Shown: in pieces, positions 34,844-46,719 of the stretch
Layout: each line of letters starts with the position of its first letter
Position numbering within the stretch: position 1 is the stretch's first letter
Assembly: GCA_038373865.1 (NCBI GenBank)
Contig: JAXGGA010003874.1
Span: forward strand, 1 to 64,000
Source: Uloborus plumipes
Taxonomy: Eukaryota; Arthropoda; Arachnida; Araneae; Uloboridae
Direction: 5' to 3'
DNA length: 64,000 nucleotides
Translations under genes and position numbers: made by a program
The notes under the pieces: model-generated
What the model was told of the DNA's origin: nothing
Database searches by the model: none
What the model saw: only the letters and a program-made list of their open reading frames with translations

Positions 34844-34866
34844 GGAATTCCGCACGGGTCACCTAG
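34144..34866 (+). mobile_element. Second Helitron family, 3' end clear and 5' end uncertain
   Basis: The right end is CTAG (34863-34866) before T, preceded by the palindrome GCGGAATTCCGC (34842-34853) and a long T tract (about 34810-34841). This is the Helitron 3' pattern. The left limit is placed at TCTCTAAGCC only by resemblance to the other family's TCTCTA start; the A/T insertion rule is not clearly met there. No coding sequence seen. Confidence 0.5.
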
Positions 34867-35039
34867 TACTAAAATATTAAGCAAATAATAAGTGTAAACC
34901 ACATGGATGCTTTCCTAACGGAACACAAAAATGAAGATTTAAAAATAAATAAGGGGATTTTTCCAGAAATAATTGAACATACACATAGAGTAAACCTTCA
35001 TGCAATGATATAAGTAAGCAGAAGAATGGTGCCTAGCTG

Positions 35040-35215
35040 TATTTCATCGGAAGCGTCGTATTTTTGATAGCTTCACGGACGCTCCATGTTAAGTCTACGG
35101 GAGGAAAATCTCTATTGCCTGCGGCGGTAAACTGAACGCTTCTACCAATGAGCGGAGGTTCGGGTATTGCGCGACTCTGAAGCTGCGCTTCTATACAGAG
35201 ACTCTAGGTTTGCAA
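35040..35215. other. Short GC- and CpG-rich island
   Basis: A block richer in G+C and CpG than its surroundings (for example GCCTGCGGCGGTAAACTG and GAGCGGAGGTTCGGGTATTG). It lies 220 bases before a coding-like stretch with stops. It could be an old promoter or first exon, or part of a repeat; the sequence alone does not settle it. Confidence 0.25.
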
Positions 35216-35433
35216 AACTTTGTATGCAAGTGCAGACTCCTTTATATTTCAAATCTAAGAATAGTATTTTTTAATTATGCATGTATCTGAGCAACAGAGT
35301 AGTACTACATTAGAAGAGACAACATATTTTAATTGTGGCATAAAAATTAAAAATTCTTCATAATGTCATAGGATAAAGATTTGCGGGGCGAATTGGAACA
35401 CTGTTCTGTTATTTCAATTCAAACTTATTTCAG

Positions 35434-35784
35434 GAAAACTGCTTGAAAAAAAATCAAGATTCTAAGCCCAATTCTTCTAATCAAGACAAGGACAAGGATT
35501 GATTACTGTTTATTCCTTCTCGTGAGCAACTAGATCTTAGAATTATAGAAAGTTACAGATTTCAAAAGATTTTTGCTCCAGGAAACTTTTTTTTACTTAA
35601 AATACATAAGGGAAAGTCATACAAATTTTATGTAACAAAAGTCCAGCACACAGACAGTGATGGATAAGTGAAAAAATCTTACAGGACAATCCCTGAAACC
35701 CAGAGATTTCAAAAAACTAAAGAAAAGGCAACGTTCATCCCAAAAGATGTTATGAAAAATCTTCATCTAAGCCACAACTGCTAA
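35434..35784 (+). pseudogene. Unrecognised coding remnant with in-frame stops
   Basis: Following a TTTCAG acceptor-like site, one frame stays protein-like for 117 codons. It reads ENCLKKNQDSKPNSSNQDKD, then LLFIPSREQLDLRIIESYRF, then FYVTKVQHTDSDG, then TIPETQRFQKTKEKATFIPK and NLHLSHNC. In-frame TGA and TAA codons interrupt after DKDKD and DSDG before a final TAA. Lysine- and glutamine-rich composition and the intact frame between stops suggest a decayed exon or processed copy. The family is not recognised. Confidence 0.4.
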
Positions 35785-35789
35785 TTTGA

Positions 35790-38270
35790 CAAGTACATAT
35801 TTGTGGACGACATCAGTGACTCCAATTTATGCTAAATCTTTGTATTTCAATTCAAAAGCATTAACATTAATAATTTTTTATAGGTTCAAAATTATTTTGA
35901 ATTTTGGCAAATCATAAACGTTTACTGATACAGAAAATAAACTTTTATTTGACAGTTACTATCCGTTCTTATTCTCCCCAATCAATATTACTCATGTTTG
36001 TGAGACCTATTACAGGTTAAATTGAAAAAATAAAAATTTTAACGTGTGTTCCGATTGACTACTATCAGCGGGGTGATTCGGAACACCCCTAAATTTCTAT
36101 GTATGTAAATAATAACTGTTCAAAATGTTTTGTCTTTGCTTGAAATATCAAAAGCAAAGCAAGACCGAAGTTTTTACCCAAAAAATCAAATTAAAAAAAG
36201 ATCTTTTAACTAGTTTTTTTACAATCAAAGCTTAAAAGTGTATCGATTCACCCCATTTTGCGGTATTTTTTAAATATTCCTTTTTGTTATGAAAATTGCA
36301 AATTGAAAGCTGAAACTTAAAAGCGTGCCCATTTACATAGTAAAATTGCCACTGCTGGAGCATAGTCGGAGCTGAGCCAAAGCCATATCTTATAATCTGG
36401 GATCAGAGTTGCAGCTGTAAAAACGTAAAATAAAATGAAAAGGAAAAACATCTGCTCCGGGTCCTTGCTTCGAAAACTCAGAAAATTTCCCGATAGTGAA
36501 TGGAGCGGTTTTTACGTAATTTTTAAATAAATAATTGTGTTTTAAAATGTTCATTCTTTTTATTCCTGAGTAAGCTTTATTTTCTATAAATTGCATGTCA
36601 ATACAACCTATGCTATTCTCGAAAATGTTTAAATGGATATTTTAGACGCCCTTACGAACGGATGGGTCGAAACAGAGAGTGAAAGTTTATTTTGGGATGA
36701 TTAAAATGGAAATTGGTTCACAATTGAATTCTTCTTTTCTTTGCTTCAGTACAATGTTTCTTTCTTTTCATACAAAGAAAAGATCAGACAATGCACTTCA
36801 GAAATCTTTTCTTCGTAATAAACTTGGTCCTTTCATAAGTGTTGCCATTCAGAAACAAAGAAAATTATAAATTTAAATAATATTTTTCACTTTCAACATT
36901 TTTTTTTTTTTTTTGCTCTCTTTATTAAAAACTTTATTTACGTTTTTATGACGTATGATAAATGAAGTTAATTCCCTCTTAAATACGTAATTTAGTCTTA
37001 AAATTCTTCATTCTTTTTCTTTTCTGCGTGATGACAATACGGTTTCAAACTCTTTCGGGCAATAAAGTTTCTGAATTCACAGACGACGAAAAACGAAATT
37101 TGGTTTTGGTAGATGGAACTGGTTGGACGGGCGCTGTGACTGTCCCCTTTTCTTTTTTCGAAAACGAACTTGGGTCATAGAAACTCCTGGGAGTCCTCGA
37201 AGATGAATGAAATTCTTTGCTTCTTCCGGCATGGTAGGCATGGAATGAAAGTTTTAAAACATTTTACCTTTTTACAAAACCAGCTGGAGATCTTTCAGTT
37301 CTTCTGTCATTATTTCAAGGTAAATCATTTTAGAAATGTGAAACCCTTTTTTTTTTGGTCATCTGTTGTTTTGGAGAGAAATTCAGTGAATCTTCGAATT
37401 AGTTTTTTTCTTTTTCAAGATATATTTTTTGGCATAGTTCAGGATTGCTCACACTTTTCCCTTTTATGGAACACTTCGTAAATTTTAAACTTGTCATAGA
37501 ACGTTTAAGTACTTTAAAAAGTAAACATAATCAACGGTTCTATTTTTTTTTCTGATTGGGGAAAAGAAAACTTATCTAGCTCTAATGTTTTGTAATGTTC
37601 TATCTGTCGTTAGATGCTCGGATATTTTAGACACATTAAAGCAATATTTGAGTTTCTTGTAGCCGCAGCAAGAAAATATATTGGGTAATGTTCGGGGCAA
37701 AAAATATTTTGGGTGAACTTCCAGTAATTGACTATTTAATATAGTTTCTACAAGTTCTAATTAGTTGCACAAGAAAAAAAAAGTTGACAAATTTTTAACG
37801 TGTCAATAAATGTACCAGGTTTAGCAATAACTATTCTATTTACTGTTTTATCTTCACTTTGCTTTTAATATTTAAATGGTGCCGATTACATTAGCACACT
37901 AATAAATCCTAGAGAGGAACAATTATTTAGCTTTTAGTATAAATCGTTTAAAATTGAAGATGTAGGGCCATGCTCCACATCGACGTAAAGCAGAAAAATT
38001 GCGCAGAAGCGTAAAATTTTCTTTTTTCGGTTTCGGTCGCTTTTCGGTCGGACGCGTGCTCCACTTGGGCAGAATTTTTTTTCTGCGCAGAAAAAGTGCC
38101 ATCTGACGGAATAATCCTTGCATTTTCATTGGATATTTGACATTTAGATAACAAATAGGAAAAATACCTCATTATGAAGCAGTATTCGAAATTATATGAT
38201 TGGGTGAAAGATTGGCAACAAACAACCGAGCTTTAATACTTATTTAATTTAGTTGGCATGGAATTACCCA
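35790..38270. other. Gene-free stretch
   Basis: AT-rich, with no supported exon. A 49-codon frame from ATG at 37031 (ending FFENELGS) and a 103-codon frame at 37170 have no family signature, and the latter is phenylalanine-rich low-complexity. Around 37970-38100 a short block (GCTCCAC...GCAGAA) occurs twice, diverged. Confidence 0.35.
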
Positions 38271-38282
38271 TCATGATAAAGC

Positions 38283-39560
38283 TTGTTATGAGCCAAGTCC
38301 TGTTTTTTTTTACTTGGCGGTTTTTTATTTTCACTTTAAACGGATATATTTAGCGGAAACAAACCAAACTAGCTATAAAATTCCCATTCAAGTATTTTTT
38401 GTGAATTTCGATAAGCATTGCATTTATTTTCCATTGTTTAAATCCTAAAAGTTGTTTTTTTTTTATTTCAAGAAAAAAATAGCCTTTTTTTTGCTGTTGA
38501 AGAAAGCATACTAAGCATTAAACGTAATAAAAAAAAAAGCTTCGGAGTGTTGAGTAGATGTTTTGGCGAAAAGCACAGCAAATGCAGCACGATGCCATGA
38601 AACTTGATTTGATGGTTGAATATATTATTTGTTGTTTTGAGTTTTTACATTTTAATGGACATTTTGCAATGGCTTTGGTGCTAACATTTTTGAGTAAACG
38701 CGTAGACAATGTTTCCGTACCGCTCGCAATTATACTATATATTCTGCGAAATGAATTTATAGCAACGTTATGTTTTCGTGGTCGTATCGAGTTTTCAAAA
38801 TTATGGCTGTTATTGCACCTAAAAAAATATCAGTGACTACTTACTTTGCCAAATAAATTAGACCCTCAAAGCCATGAAGCATTCATATATTTTTTTAATA
38901 CGCCGTCAAAAATAAAGCACGTAAGCCATAACTTAAATAAATTTTAAAAAATCTTTAATACGTAAAATAACCTACATACTCTTTTATTTATCGCTAATCT
39001 TGAAAAATTTGCTATATTTAAAAATGGAAGTATTTATCAAAACAAAACATTTCACTAAAACTTTATTACACAACATTAGCTAGTTTTATTATCGCCAAGC
39101 GATCCATAACTCAGCCAAAGGTCAAATCTTTTTTTTTAAAGCTCAATTAAAATAAGTAAATACACGAGCGGAATTAAACATATATTTCCAATCTCTCCAA
39201 GCAATCAATAACTTAGCAAAGCATGTCATAAATTGTAAGTTCCATTACAATGTAAAGCAGCCGAAACACCATTATTTCGAATCTCGCCAAGAAACTAGAC
39301 TCCCGTAATCCCGCCGAGTTTTGAATAAAAAAATAAAAATCTCGCAAAGAACAGGAACTGTTGACATGATTACATATAGCGAGATAGTGGACTTTAAAAG
39401 CCTCAACTGAAAGCTTATTTTAAGTCTTTCGCTAGTTGTCCCCCATTTTGCTTTTTCACTTGATTTTTTATCATTAAGTAACGGGTATTTTCTCACTTCT
39501 CCTTTTGAATATTTACGAAATGCACTTTTGTTAATGCAGTATAGCAATGGCGGCCGCCAT
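38283..39560. repeat. Relic related to the interior of the 26689-29654 element
   Basis: It shares ACATTTTAATGGACATTTTG and following bases (38647) with 27121, and has scattered TTGGCGG / TCGCCAAG segments. Ends could not be fixed. A 92-codon frame at 38558 lies in this repeat and is not considered a gene. Confidence 0.35.
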
Positions 39561-39640
39561 TTGTAATGGAAGCATAACCCTCTTTTTAAAGCACATTTAC
39601 CCTAAAAAGAATGAAATAAAAATATTTTTGGAAAAAAAAT

Positions 39641-40037
39641 AGAACCGACTTCCGTCCGAAATTGCTCTCTAAAGTAAAAAATAAGTTTATTCTTTGAGCA
39701 CTTTTTCGACACTACTTAAAAGTTTTGAAGGCAACGCAGCAAAGAGAGGTAAAATGATGTTTTACCATATTTTGCCAACATTTTTTGGCAAAACCATTCA
39801 AAATTAAAAACGGAACATTTGTACCATTACACTAATATGTGGTTATCAATGCAATGTATGCGAGTGTTATTGAGGAACTTGGATCCATTAAAATGTATGT
39901 TCCCAATTGTAGTTAAGTATGATTTTGTCTGTTGTCTCTGCACCGATTTCAAAACTTTTATCTGAAAGTAGTATCGGTGGTGTTCAAATAATAAAATTAT
40001 TTTTATTTTAGAGCAAATTCCAACTGAAGTCGGTTCT
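39641..40037. mobile_element. 397-bp MITE
   Basis: Terminal inverted repeats begin AGAACCGACTTC, with ATT(T)GCTCT mirrored slightly further in. The A run before the left end and the T run after the right end extend the symmetry. No target duplication can be read because the flanks are homopolymeric. No coding sequence. Confidence 0.65.
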
Positions 40038-40445
40038 TTTTTTTTTTTTTTTTTTCACACTTTTCTGTGATAGGATGTTCAAAAAGGACAAAGGGACAAT
40101 TTTCCCACTCCCCACCCATTCTTTTTCAAAAGTTTATTATTTTTCTCTAGCGATAGAAATTGCGACATTTGAATATCAAGAATAAAGAAATTGGAATATT
40201 TCAAGTGCATTTTGACAGAGGATAGGAAACGTCAAAACTTTATCAATGCCATGAGTACGCTGTACTGGGGCGGTTGAGCTCTTTGCACGTTTTTCGTTCT
40301 TAGTTCCAAAATGTAGAGCAGAAAAAGACGTGAAAAACGATACCTATGTTTAAATTATACGATCTGTGGGAGAAAAGATATTAATATTTAAAGTTGGCTT
40401 TAAAATTTTCGCGGGAAAACACTGCAATCAAGATGGCCGCTGATG

Positions 40446-40478
40446 TGACGTCACAATGCACAGCGGCGCCGCGCCAAT
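40446..40478. promoter_or_regulatory. CRE-like and CCAAT motifs upstream of the THAP exon, copy 1
   Basis: TGACGTCA (40446-40453) and CCAAT (40474-40478) lie about 90-120 bases before the THAP ATG, in a local CpG-rich block (CAGCGGCGCCGCGCC). The same pair occurs in copy 2 (43220 and about 43248). A similar pair also lies near the right end of each unit (42860-42874 in copy 1). Promoter function is inferred from the motifs only. Confidence 0.45.
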
Positions 40479-40564
40479 CGCTAGTAGACGACCGATTCGG
40501 CTTGCGTTTTAGAGTTGTGGTTCCTTACTTTTGATAAGTACTACCTATTTATAAAATTTAGAGC

Positions 40565-40784
40565 ATGGCAGAGACTAAAAAGGGTAGTTATAAGTATTGC
40601 CTTGTCCCTTGTTGCAAAAATACAACCTATAATACGCCTGACAAGTTATTTTTTAGCATTCTAAAAGATCCTACCAAACGAAAAGCATGGATACATGTAA
40701 ATGCAATGAGAACGGATGAGAAAAATAACAATAAACTATCCAACAAAACCTCTCATTGATGCTGTGAGGATCACTTTTCGGCAA
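40565..40784 (+). pseudogene. THAP-type zinc finger exon, copy 1, with a nonsense codon
   Basis: THAP domains are C2CH zinc-binding DNA-binding modules found in host regulators and P-type transposases. From ATG at 40565 the frame reads MAETKKGSYKYCLVPCCKNT, then DKLFFSILKDPTKRKAW, giving the first Cys pair (C-x4-C), the conserved F and the W. TGA at 40757 then interrupts just before CCEDHFSA, which supplies the second Cys and His of the C2CH motif. Copy 2 has TGG there, so the stop is a point change. A donor-like GTAAAT follows at 40785. The AVPTF motif expected later would be in another exon. Confidence 0.8.
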
Positions 40785-43049
40785 GTAAATAAGTTATTTC
40801 TAATTTCAATGTTAAATATTAAGAAGAAATTTAGCTTTTTTGCCGTGTGAGAATAATAGGAACATTTTTAGCAGTAAAAATGTCAAAATTGAACTAGTTT
40901 TTATACTAATTAATAGGATAATAATTGTTAAATATTAGTTTCTGATTTCATAACAAAGTTAAAAAATTAATAGTGAATCCAGTTCAACATTTAATTGACT
41001 TTTATCACCCAATTTTAAACAAATTATATCTATTAACTTTAATAACCATAGAGGCCAATTTATCTGTACCTTGTATTTCACGGTGTAGTTGGTTTTTCAC
41101 ATCACTATTTTCACATTTTCTATAAAAGCTCATTTTTTCGTCAGCAGGTCCGAATCGCGAAAGTTTTAGCCTCGAGAATTTTTTTTTCTCAAGTTTCGGT
41201 TTTGTTAATTTAAAATTCGCGAAATTTTCCGCTTGCGAAATCGCCGATTTCTCAGTTTCAACAAAATTTACAGCTTGCGAGACTAAGTTATTTTACAGTA
41301 TTTTCTTCAGTTTCAATCCCCCCCCCCAAAAAAGTCATTTGTTCTTTATTTTAAATTTTTATTTATTTATTTATTTTTATATTGAAATACTGCACAATGA
41401 GTACTTTAATAGAGGTAATCATTAAGCAAGTAATTAAATCAATTATTAAATATTAACTTCATGATCAATGACAAAAATAACAGGTAGTAGATTTTAATCC
41501 AGTTAATAAGGTTTTTATTGGATCATGTTGATTAAGTAAAAAAACTATGGCAGGTAGAAATTAAGCTTTACATTCTTGTAGTTTGGAATTATGTGTTGGA
41601 ACTTGTTTTCCAAATTTCTATGCTTTATTTCTTAGTTTTTCATTTCCACAGAGAGGTCTGTATTTTATTTGTCTATTTTTGTGTAACACAAAAAAAAAAA
41701 AAAAAAAAAGATTGAATTGAAAATTACGACATGCAATTTTTTTTTTACTTGGATGCTGCATAATGCAATGAAAATTCAAATTATGACAATTATGAAGCTA
41801 ATGTAATTAAGTATTAAAAATTAAGCAGTAGTTATTTGATTTATGACTCAGTACACAGGAAATCAATATCGAATTTAGTTAGCATTCTACTGATTTTAGA
41901 TCAACCAAGGTTTTTATTGGATTATACTGTGCACACAGTAGAACCATGGAAGCAATTTAATGAAGTTTTACAATTTCATACCTTATAATTATGAGTTAGA
42001 TTTCTTTTCAAAACGACTATTTTTCAGCTCTGAACTTTTCATTTCCAAAGAGAGACCTGCATTTTATTTTCATTTACTTTAATGTCACATAATACACTAA
42101 TGAAAGAATGGTAATTATTGGGCAAATAAGAAAATGCAATTAATTATTAAAGATTCACTCCTTGTTCACTATAAAGATAAAAGGAAGTCAATGTCAAATT
42201 CAATTAACATTCTGTTGGCTTTGACCACCAAAGGTTTTTAATCATATTTTTCAAACCAGAAAAACCAAGAGTCTAATAATCATAGCGAAGTTTTCAGCTA
42301 GAAAATAACCATGTACAGTAGATATGTACTTTCTTTTATTTTTAAGTAATTCAATAAGGTCATTGAAACAAGTTATAACATAGCTTTACAGTAAAAACCA
42401 AGAGTGCATTCCCAATTTAAAATTATAAACGAGAAAATGTTCGAACGTACTAATTTAAACTCCACCAATATAATGCTCACATTCCATTTAGGCTGCAGAT
42501 GAAAAAATGTAACGAAAATACTTTTTTTTCCCGTTTCAGTAGTTGAACATTCATTTTTGCGTAGGAAATCCATTAAAAACTTGATGGAAAATGGTCATTT
42601 CCTACGTTTTGCAACGGCTTAAGAAAAATTGTAGAACCGGCACTGAGCGAAGTAAACAATCTCACATCTGCCGAAAACACAATATTTGGCACTCATACCT
42701 GTCTATTACAATCTAGAAGGGACACAGCATTTATTAAACACAATAAAAAGCTATATTAGAAGTTTGAAGAATATTATTGAACCTGACAAAAACACCGATC
42801 ATTGCTACCGCCAGCATACTACCGTAGCGAAAACGTAAACAAAGTAGCAAAGGGCACAGTGACGTCAGGCCAATCACGTTGCGTTTTCGCGTCACGTGAC
42901 TTTTCGTCAATTTTCTCTCACTTTAAAATTGAATATTTATTAACACAAAGCTTTTTTTGCATGGAAAAGCATATTTTCGGAAATAGTGAGTCATAATTTA
43001 TCAAAATCAACTTAAATATTGCATATTCCTCACATGTGCAAACTGCTCA

Positions 43050-45823
43050 GAGCTCTTTGCACGTTTTTCGTTCTTAGTTCCAAAATGTAGAGCAGAAAAA
43101 GACGTGAAAAACGATACCTATGTTTAAATCATACGATCTCTGTGAGAAAAGATATTAACATTTAAAGTTGGCTTTAAAATTTTCGCGGGAAAACACTGCA
43201 ATCAAGATGGCCGCTGATGTGACGTCACAATGCATAGCGGCGCCGCGCCAATCGCTAATAGAAGACCGATTCTGCTTGCGTTTTAGAGTTGTGGTTCTCT
43301 ACTTTTGATAAATACTACCTATTTATAAAATTTAGAGCATTGCAGAGACTAAAAAGGGTAGTTATGAGTATTGCCTTGTTCCTTGTTGCAAAAATACAAC
43401 CTATAATACGCCTGACAAGCTATTTTTTTGCGTTCTGAAAGATCCTACCAAACGAAAAGCATGGATAAATGCAATGAAAACGGATGAGAAAAAGAACAAT
43501 AAACTATCCAAAAAAAAACCTCTCATTGGTGCTGTGAGGATCACTTTTCTGCAAGTAAATAAGTTTTTTTCTTCTTTCAATGTTAAATATTAAGAAATAA
43601 TTTAGCTTTTTTGCCGTGTGAGAATGTGAGAATAATAGGAACATTTTTAGCAGTAAAAATGTCAAAATTGAACTAGTTTTTATACTAATTGATAGGATAA
43701 TAATTATTAAATATTAGTTTCTGATTTCATAACAAAGATAAAAAATTAATACTGAATCCAGTTCAACATTTAATTGACTTTTATCACCCAATTTTAAACA
43801 AATTATATTATTAACTTGAGGCCAATTTATCTGTATCTTGTATTGCATGGTGTAGTTGATTTTTCACATCACTATTTTCATATTTACTACAAAAGCTCCT
43901 GTTTTCGTCAGTAGGCTCGAATCGCGAAAGTTTTAGCCTCGAGAATTTTTTTTCCTCAAGTTTCGGTTTTGTTAATTTAAAATTCGCGAAATTTTCCGCT
44001 TGCGAAATCGCCGATTTCTCAGTTTCCACGAAAATTACAGCTTGCGAGACTAAGTTATTTTACAGTATTTTCTTCACTGTTTCAATTCCCCCCCCCCCCA
44101 AAAAAAGAGTCATTTGTTCTTTATTTTAAATTTTTATTTATTTATATTTATTTTTATATTGAAATACTGCACAATGAGCACTTTAAGAGAGGTAATCATT
44201 AAACAAGTAATTAAATCAATTATTAAATATTAATTTCATGATCAATTACAAAAATTAACAGGAAGTAGATTTTAATCCAGTTAATAAGGTTTTTATTGGA
44301 TCATGTTGATTAAGTAACAAAACTATGACAGGTATAGAAATTAAGCTTTACTTTCTTGTAGTTTGGAATTATGTGTTGGAAATTGTTTTCTAAATTACTA
44401 TGCAAAAATTTCTTAGTTTTTCATTTCCACAGAGAGATCTGTATTTTAATTTTCTATTTTTGTGCTACACAAAAAAAAAAAAAAAAATTGAATTGAAAAT
44501 TACGACATGCAATTTTTTTTATTTACTTGGATGCTGCATAATGCAATGGAAAATTAAATTATGACAATTATGAAGCTAATGTAATCAAGTATTAAAAATT
44601 AAGCAGTAGTTGTTTGATTTATGACTCAGTACACAGGAAATCAATATCGAATTTAGTTAGCATTCTACTGATTTTAGATCAACCAAGGTTTTTATTGGAT
44701 TATACTGTGCACGCAGTAGAACCATGGAAGCAATTTAATGAAGCTTTACAATTTTATACCTTATAATTATGAGTTAGATTTCTTTTCCAAACGACTATTT
44801 TTCAGCTCTGAACTTTTCACTTCCAAAGAGAGAGCTGCATTTTATTTTTATTTACTTTAATGTTACATAATACACTAATGAAAGTGGTAATTATTGGGCA
44901 AATAAGAAAATGCAATTAATTATTAAACATTCACTCCTTGTTCATGATAAAGATAAAAGGAAGTCAATGTCAAATTCAATTAACATTCTGTTGGCTTTGA
45001 CCACCAAAGGTTTTTAATCATATTTTTCAAACCAGAAAAACCAAGAGAGTCTAATAATGATAGCGAAGTTTTCAGCTAGAAAATAACTATGCACAGTAGA
45101 TATGTACTTTCTTTTATTTTTAAGTAATTCAATAAGGTCATTGAAACAAGTTATAGCATAGCTTTACAGTAAAAACCATGAGTGTATTCCCAATTTAAAA
45201 TTATAAGCGAGAAAAATGTTCGAACGTATTAATTTAAACTCCACCAATACGCTCATATTCCATTTAGGCTGTAGATATAAAAATGTAACGAAAATATTTT
45301 TTTTTCCATTTTAGCAGTTGAACATTCATTTTTGCGTAGGAAATCTATTAAAAACTTGATGGAAAATGGGCATTTCCTACGTTTTGCAACTGCTAAGAAA
45401 AATTGTAGAATCGGCACTGAGCGAAGTAAACAATCTCACATTTGCCGAAGACACAATATTTGGCACTTATAACTGTCTATTACAATCTAGAAGGGACACA
45501 GCATTTATTAAGCACTATAAAAAGCTATATTAGAAGTTTGAAGAACATTATTGAACCTGACAAAAACACCGATCATTGCTTTCGCCAGCATACTACCGTA
45601 GCGAAAACGTAAACAAAGTAGCAAAGGGCACAGTGACGTCAGGCCAATCACGTAGCGTTTTCGTGTCACGTGACTTTTCGTCAATTTTCTCTCACTTTAA
45701 AATTGAATAATAATTAACACAAAGCTTTTTTTGAATGGAAAAGCATATTTTCGGAAATAGTGAGTCATAATTTATCGAAATCAACTTAAATATTGCGTAT
45801 TCCTCACATGTGCAAACTGCTCA
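43050..45823 (+). repeat. 2774-bp unit, copy 2 (THAP exon carrier)
   Basis: Second head-to-tail unit, starting GAGCTCTTTGCACG directly after the end of copy 1 and ending CTGCTCA before a T run. It is the same length as copy 1 and highly similar, with scattered substitutions and small indels. Unequal exchange or tandem insertion could produce this arrangement. No target duplication surrounds the pair. Confidence 0.85.
43339..43554 (+). pseudogene. THAP-type zinc finger exon, copy 2, start lost and frame shifted
   Basis: The same exon as copy 1, but the ATG has become ATT at 43339. Two bases added in an A run (about 43510) move the frame before the CCEDHF block. A six-base deletion sits earlier, after KAW. 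The Cys pair (YCLVPCCKN) and the W are preserved. The codon that is TGA in copy 1 is TGG here (43527-43529). The two copies therefore carry different disabling changes and neither is functional as it stands. Confidence 0.8.
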
Positions 45824-45829
45824 TTTTTT

Positions 45830-46715
45830 TACTTAAAACAATCTTTAGGATTGCCAATAATGTTAAATGCAAGGCCTCTAAGGGGGCCCCTGCTTATGCG
45901 CAAGCTTATGCCCCTGCTTATTATATTAAAAAATAATTTTAACTAGAAAATAATTTTTTCACCAAATCTGGGTTATTGTAAGAGATAAAAAGATAAAAAA
46001 ACGATTTTTTTATCTTGCGTAATACAGCGAAAAGTAAATTTTTATAATAAAATATGGATTTTAGCGCAGAATTAATTTTTTATGCTCCCAAATCAAAAGT
46101 TTCAACTTTTAAGTGCTCTTTTCGAGTATTTGTCAGTCATAACATATCAAAGAAAAATTAAATGCTAAATGCAGATTTATAGCTAAAAATCTCTCATAAC
46201 GCACAATAAAGAAAAATACATCATTTATTCCTGTTTAAGAACTATTTTACATTACGTAGTTTGGGTAGTACTTAACTACTTTGTTAAAAACGTGTTTGTA
46301 CTAATAAGCTATGACAAACTTAAGAATACTTATGTTTTTGCTTATGATTGTCTTCAATACATTCTTTTTCAATTAAACCTTATTTTTGAATCCTTTCAAC
46401 TTTTGTCATTGTAATGTAACTTTTTCCTGATTAAGCAAAGATATTTGTTTTAACTATTATTATGATTATGATTATTATTATTATTATTTGTTTTCCGTTT
46501 TGCTTTTTTTTCTCTCTCTTTTTGCTTGTTCTTTTTTTTATTGATATAATTTTAATTTATTTCGTTGTTTTTTTTTTTTTTTTTTGCTTCAGTTGTGTTT
46601 TCATAATTTTAATGAGTGAGCATTTCATGACATGACTATTTTTTCCCTTGCCTTTATACTCTTTTTTTTCTGCAAAGAATGTTCTATTTCTTTCTATATT
46701 GGATATGAAGTTGGG
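45830..46715. other. Gene-free stretch
   Basis: Very AT-rich, with TTATTA-type simple repeats (46450-46490) and T runs. No exon, RNA gene or paired repeat end was seen. Confidence 0.4.
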
Positions 46716-46719
46716 TCAC

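Larger units (their letters stand above)
40276..43049 (+). repeat. 2774-bp unit, copy 1 (THAP exon carrier)
   Basis: First of two head-to-tail units with a measured period of 2774 bases. The start GAGCTCTTTGCACG and the end TTTGCACATG...CTGCTCA resemble each other when inverted (GAGC..TTTGCAC), a short imperfect terminal inverted repeat. It contains a THAP-type exon near the left end, TGACGTCA + CCAAT motifs near both ends, and long AT-rich interior sequence. P-type transposons encode THAP proteins, so it may be a decayed P-like element or a host-gene fragment copied in tandem. Confidence 0.8.
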
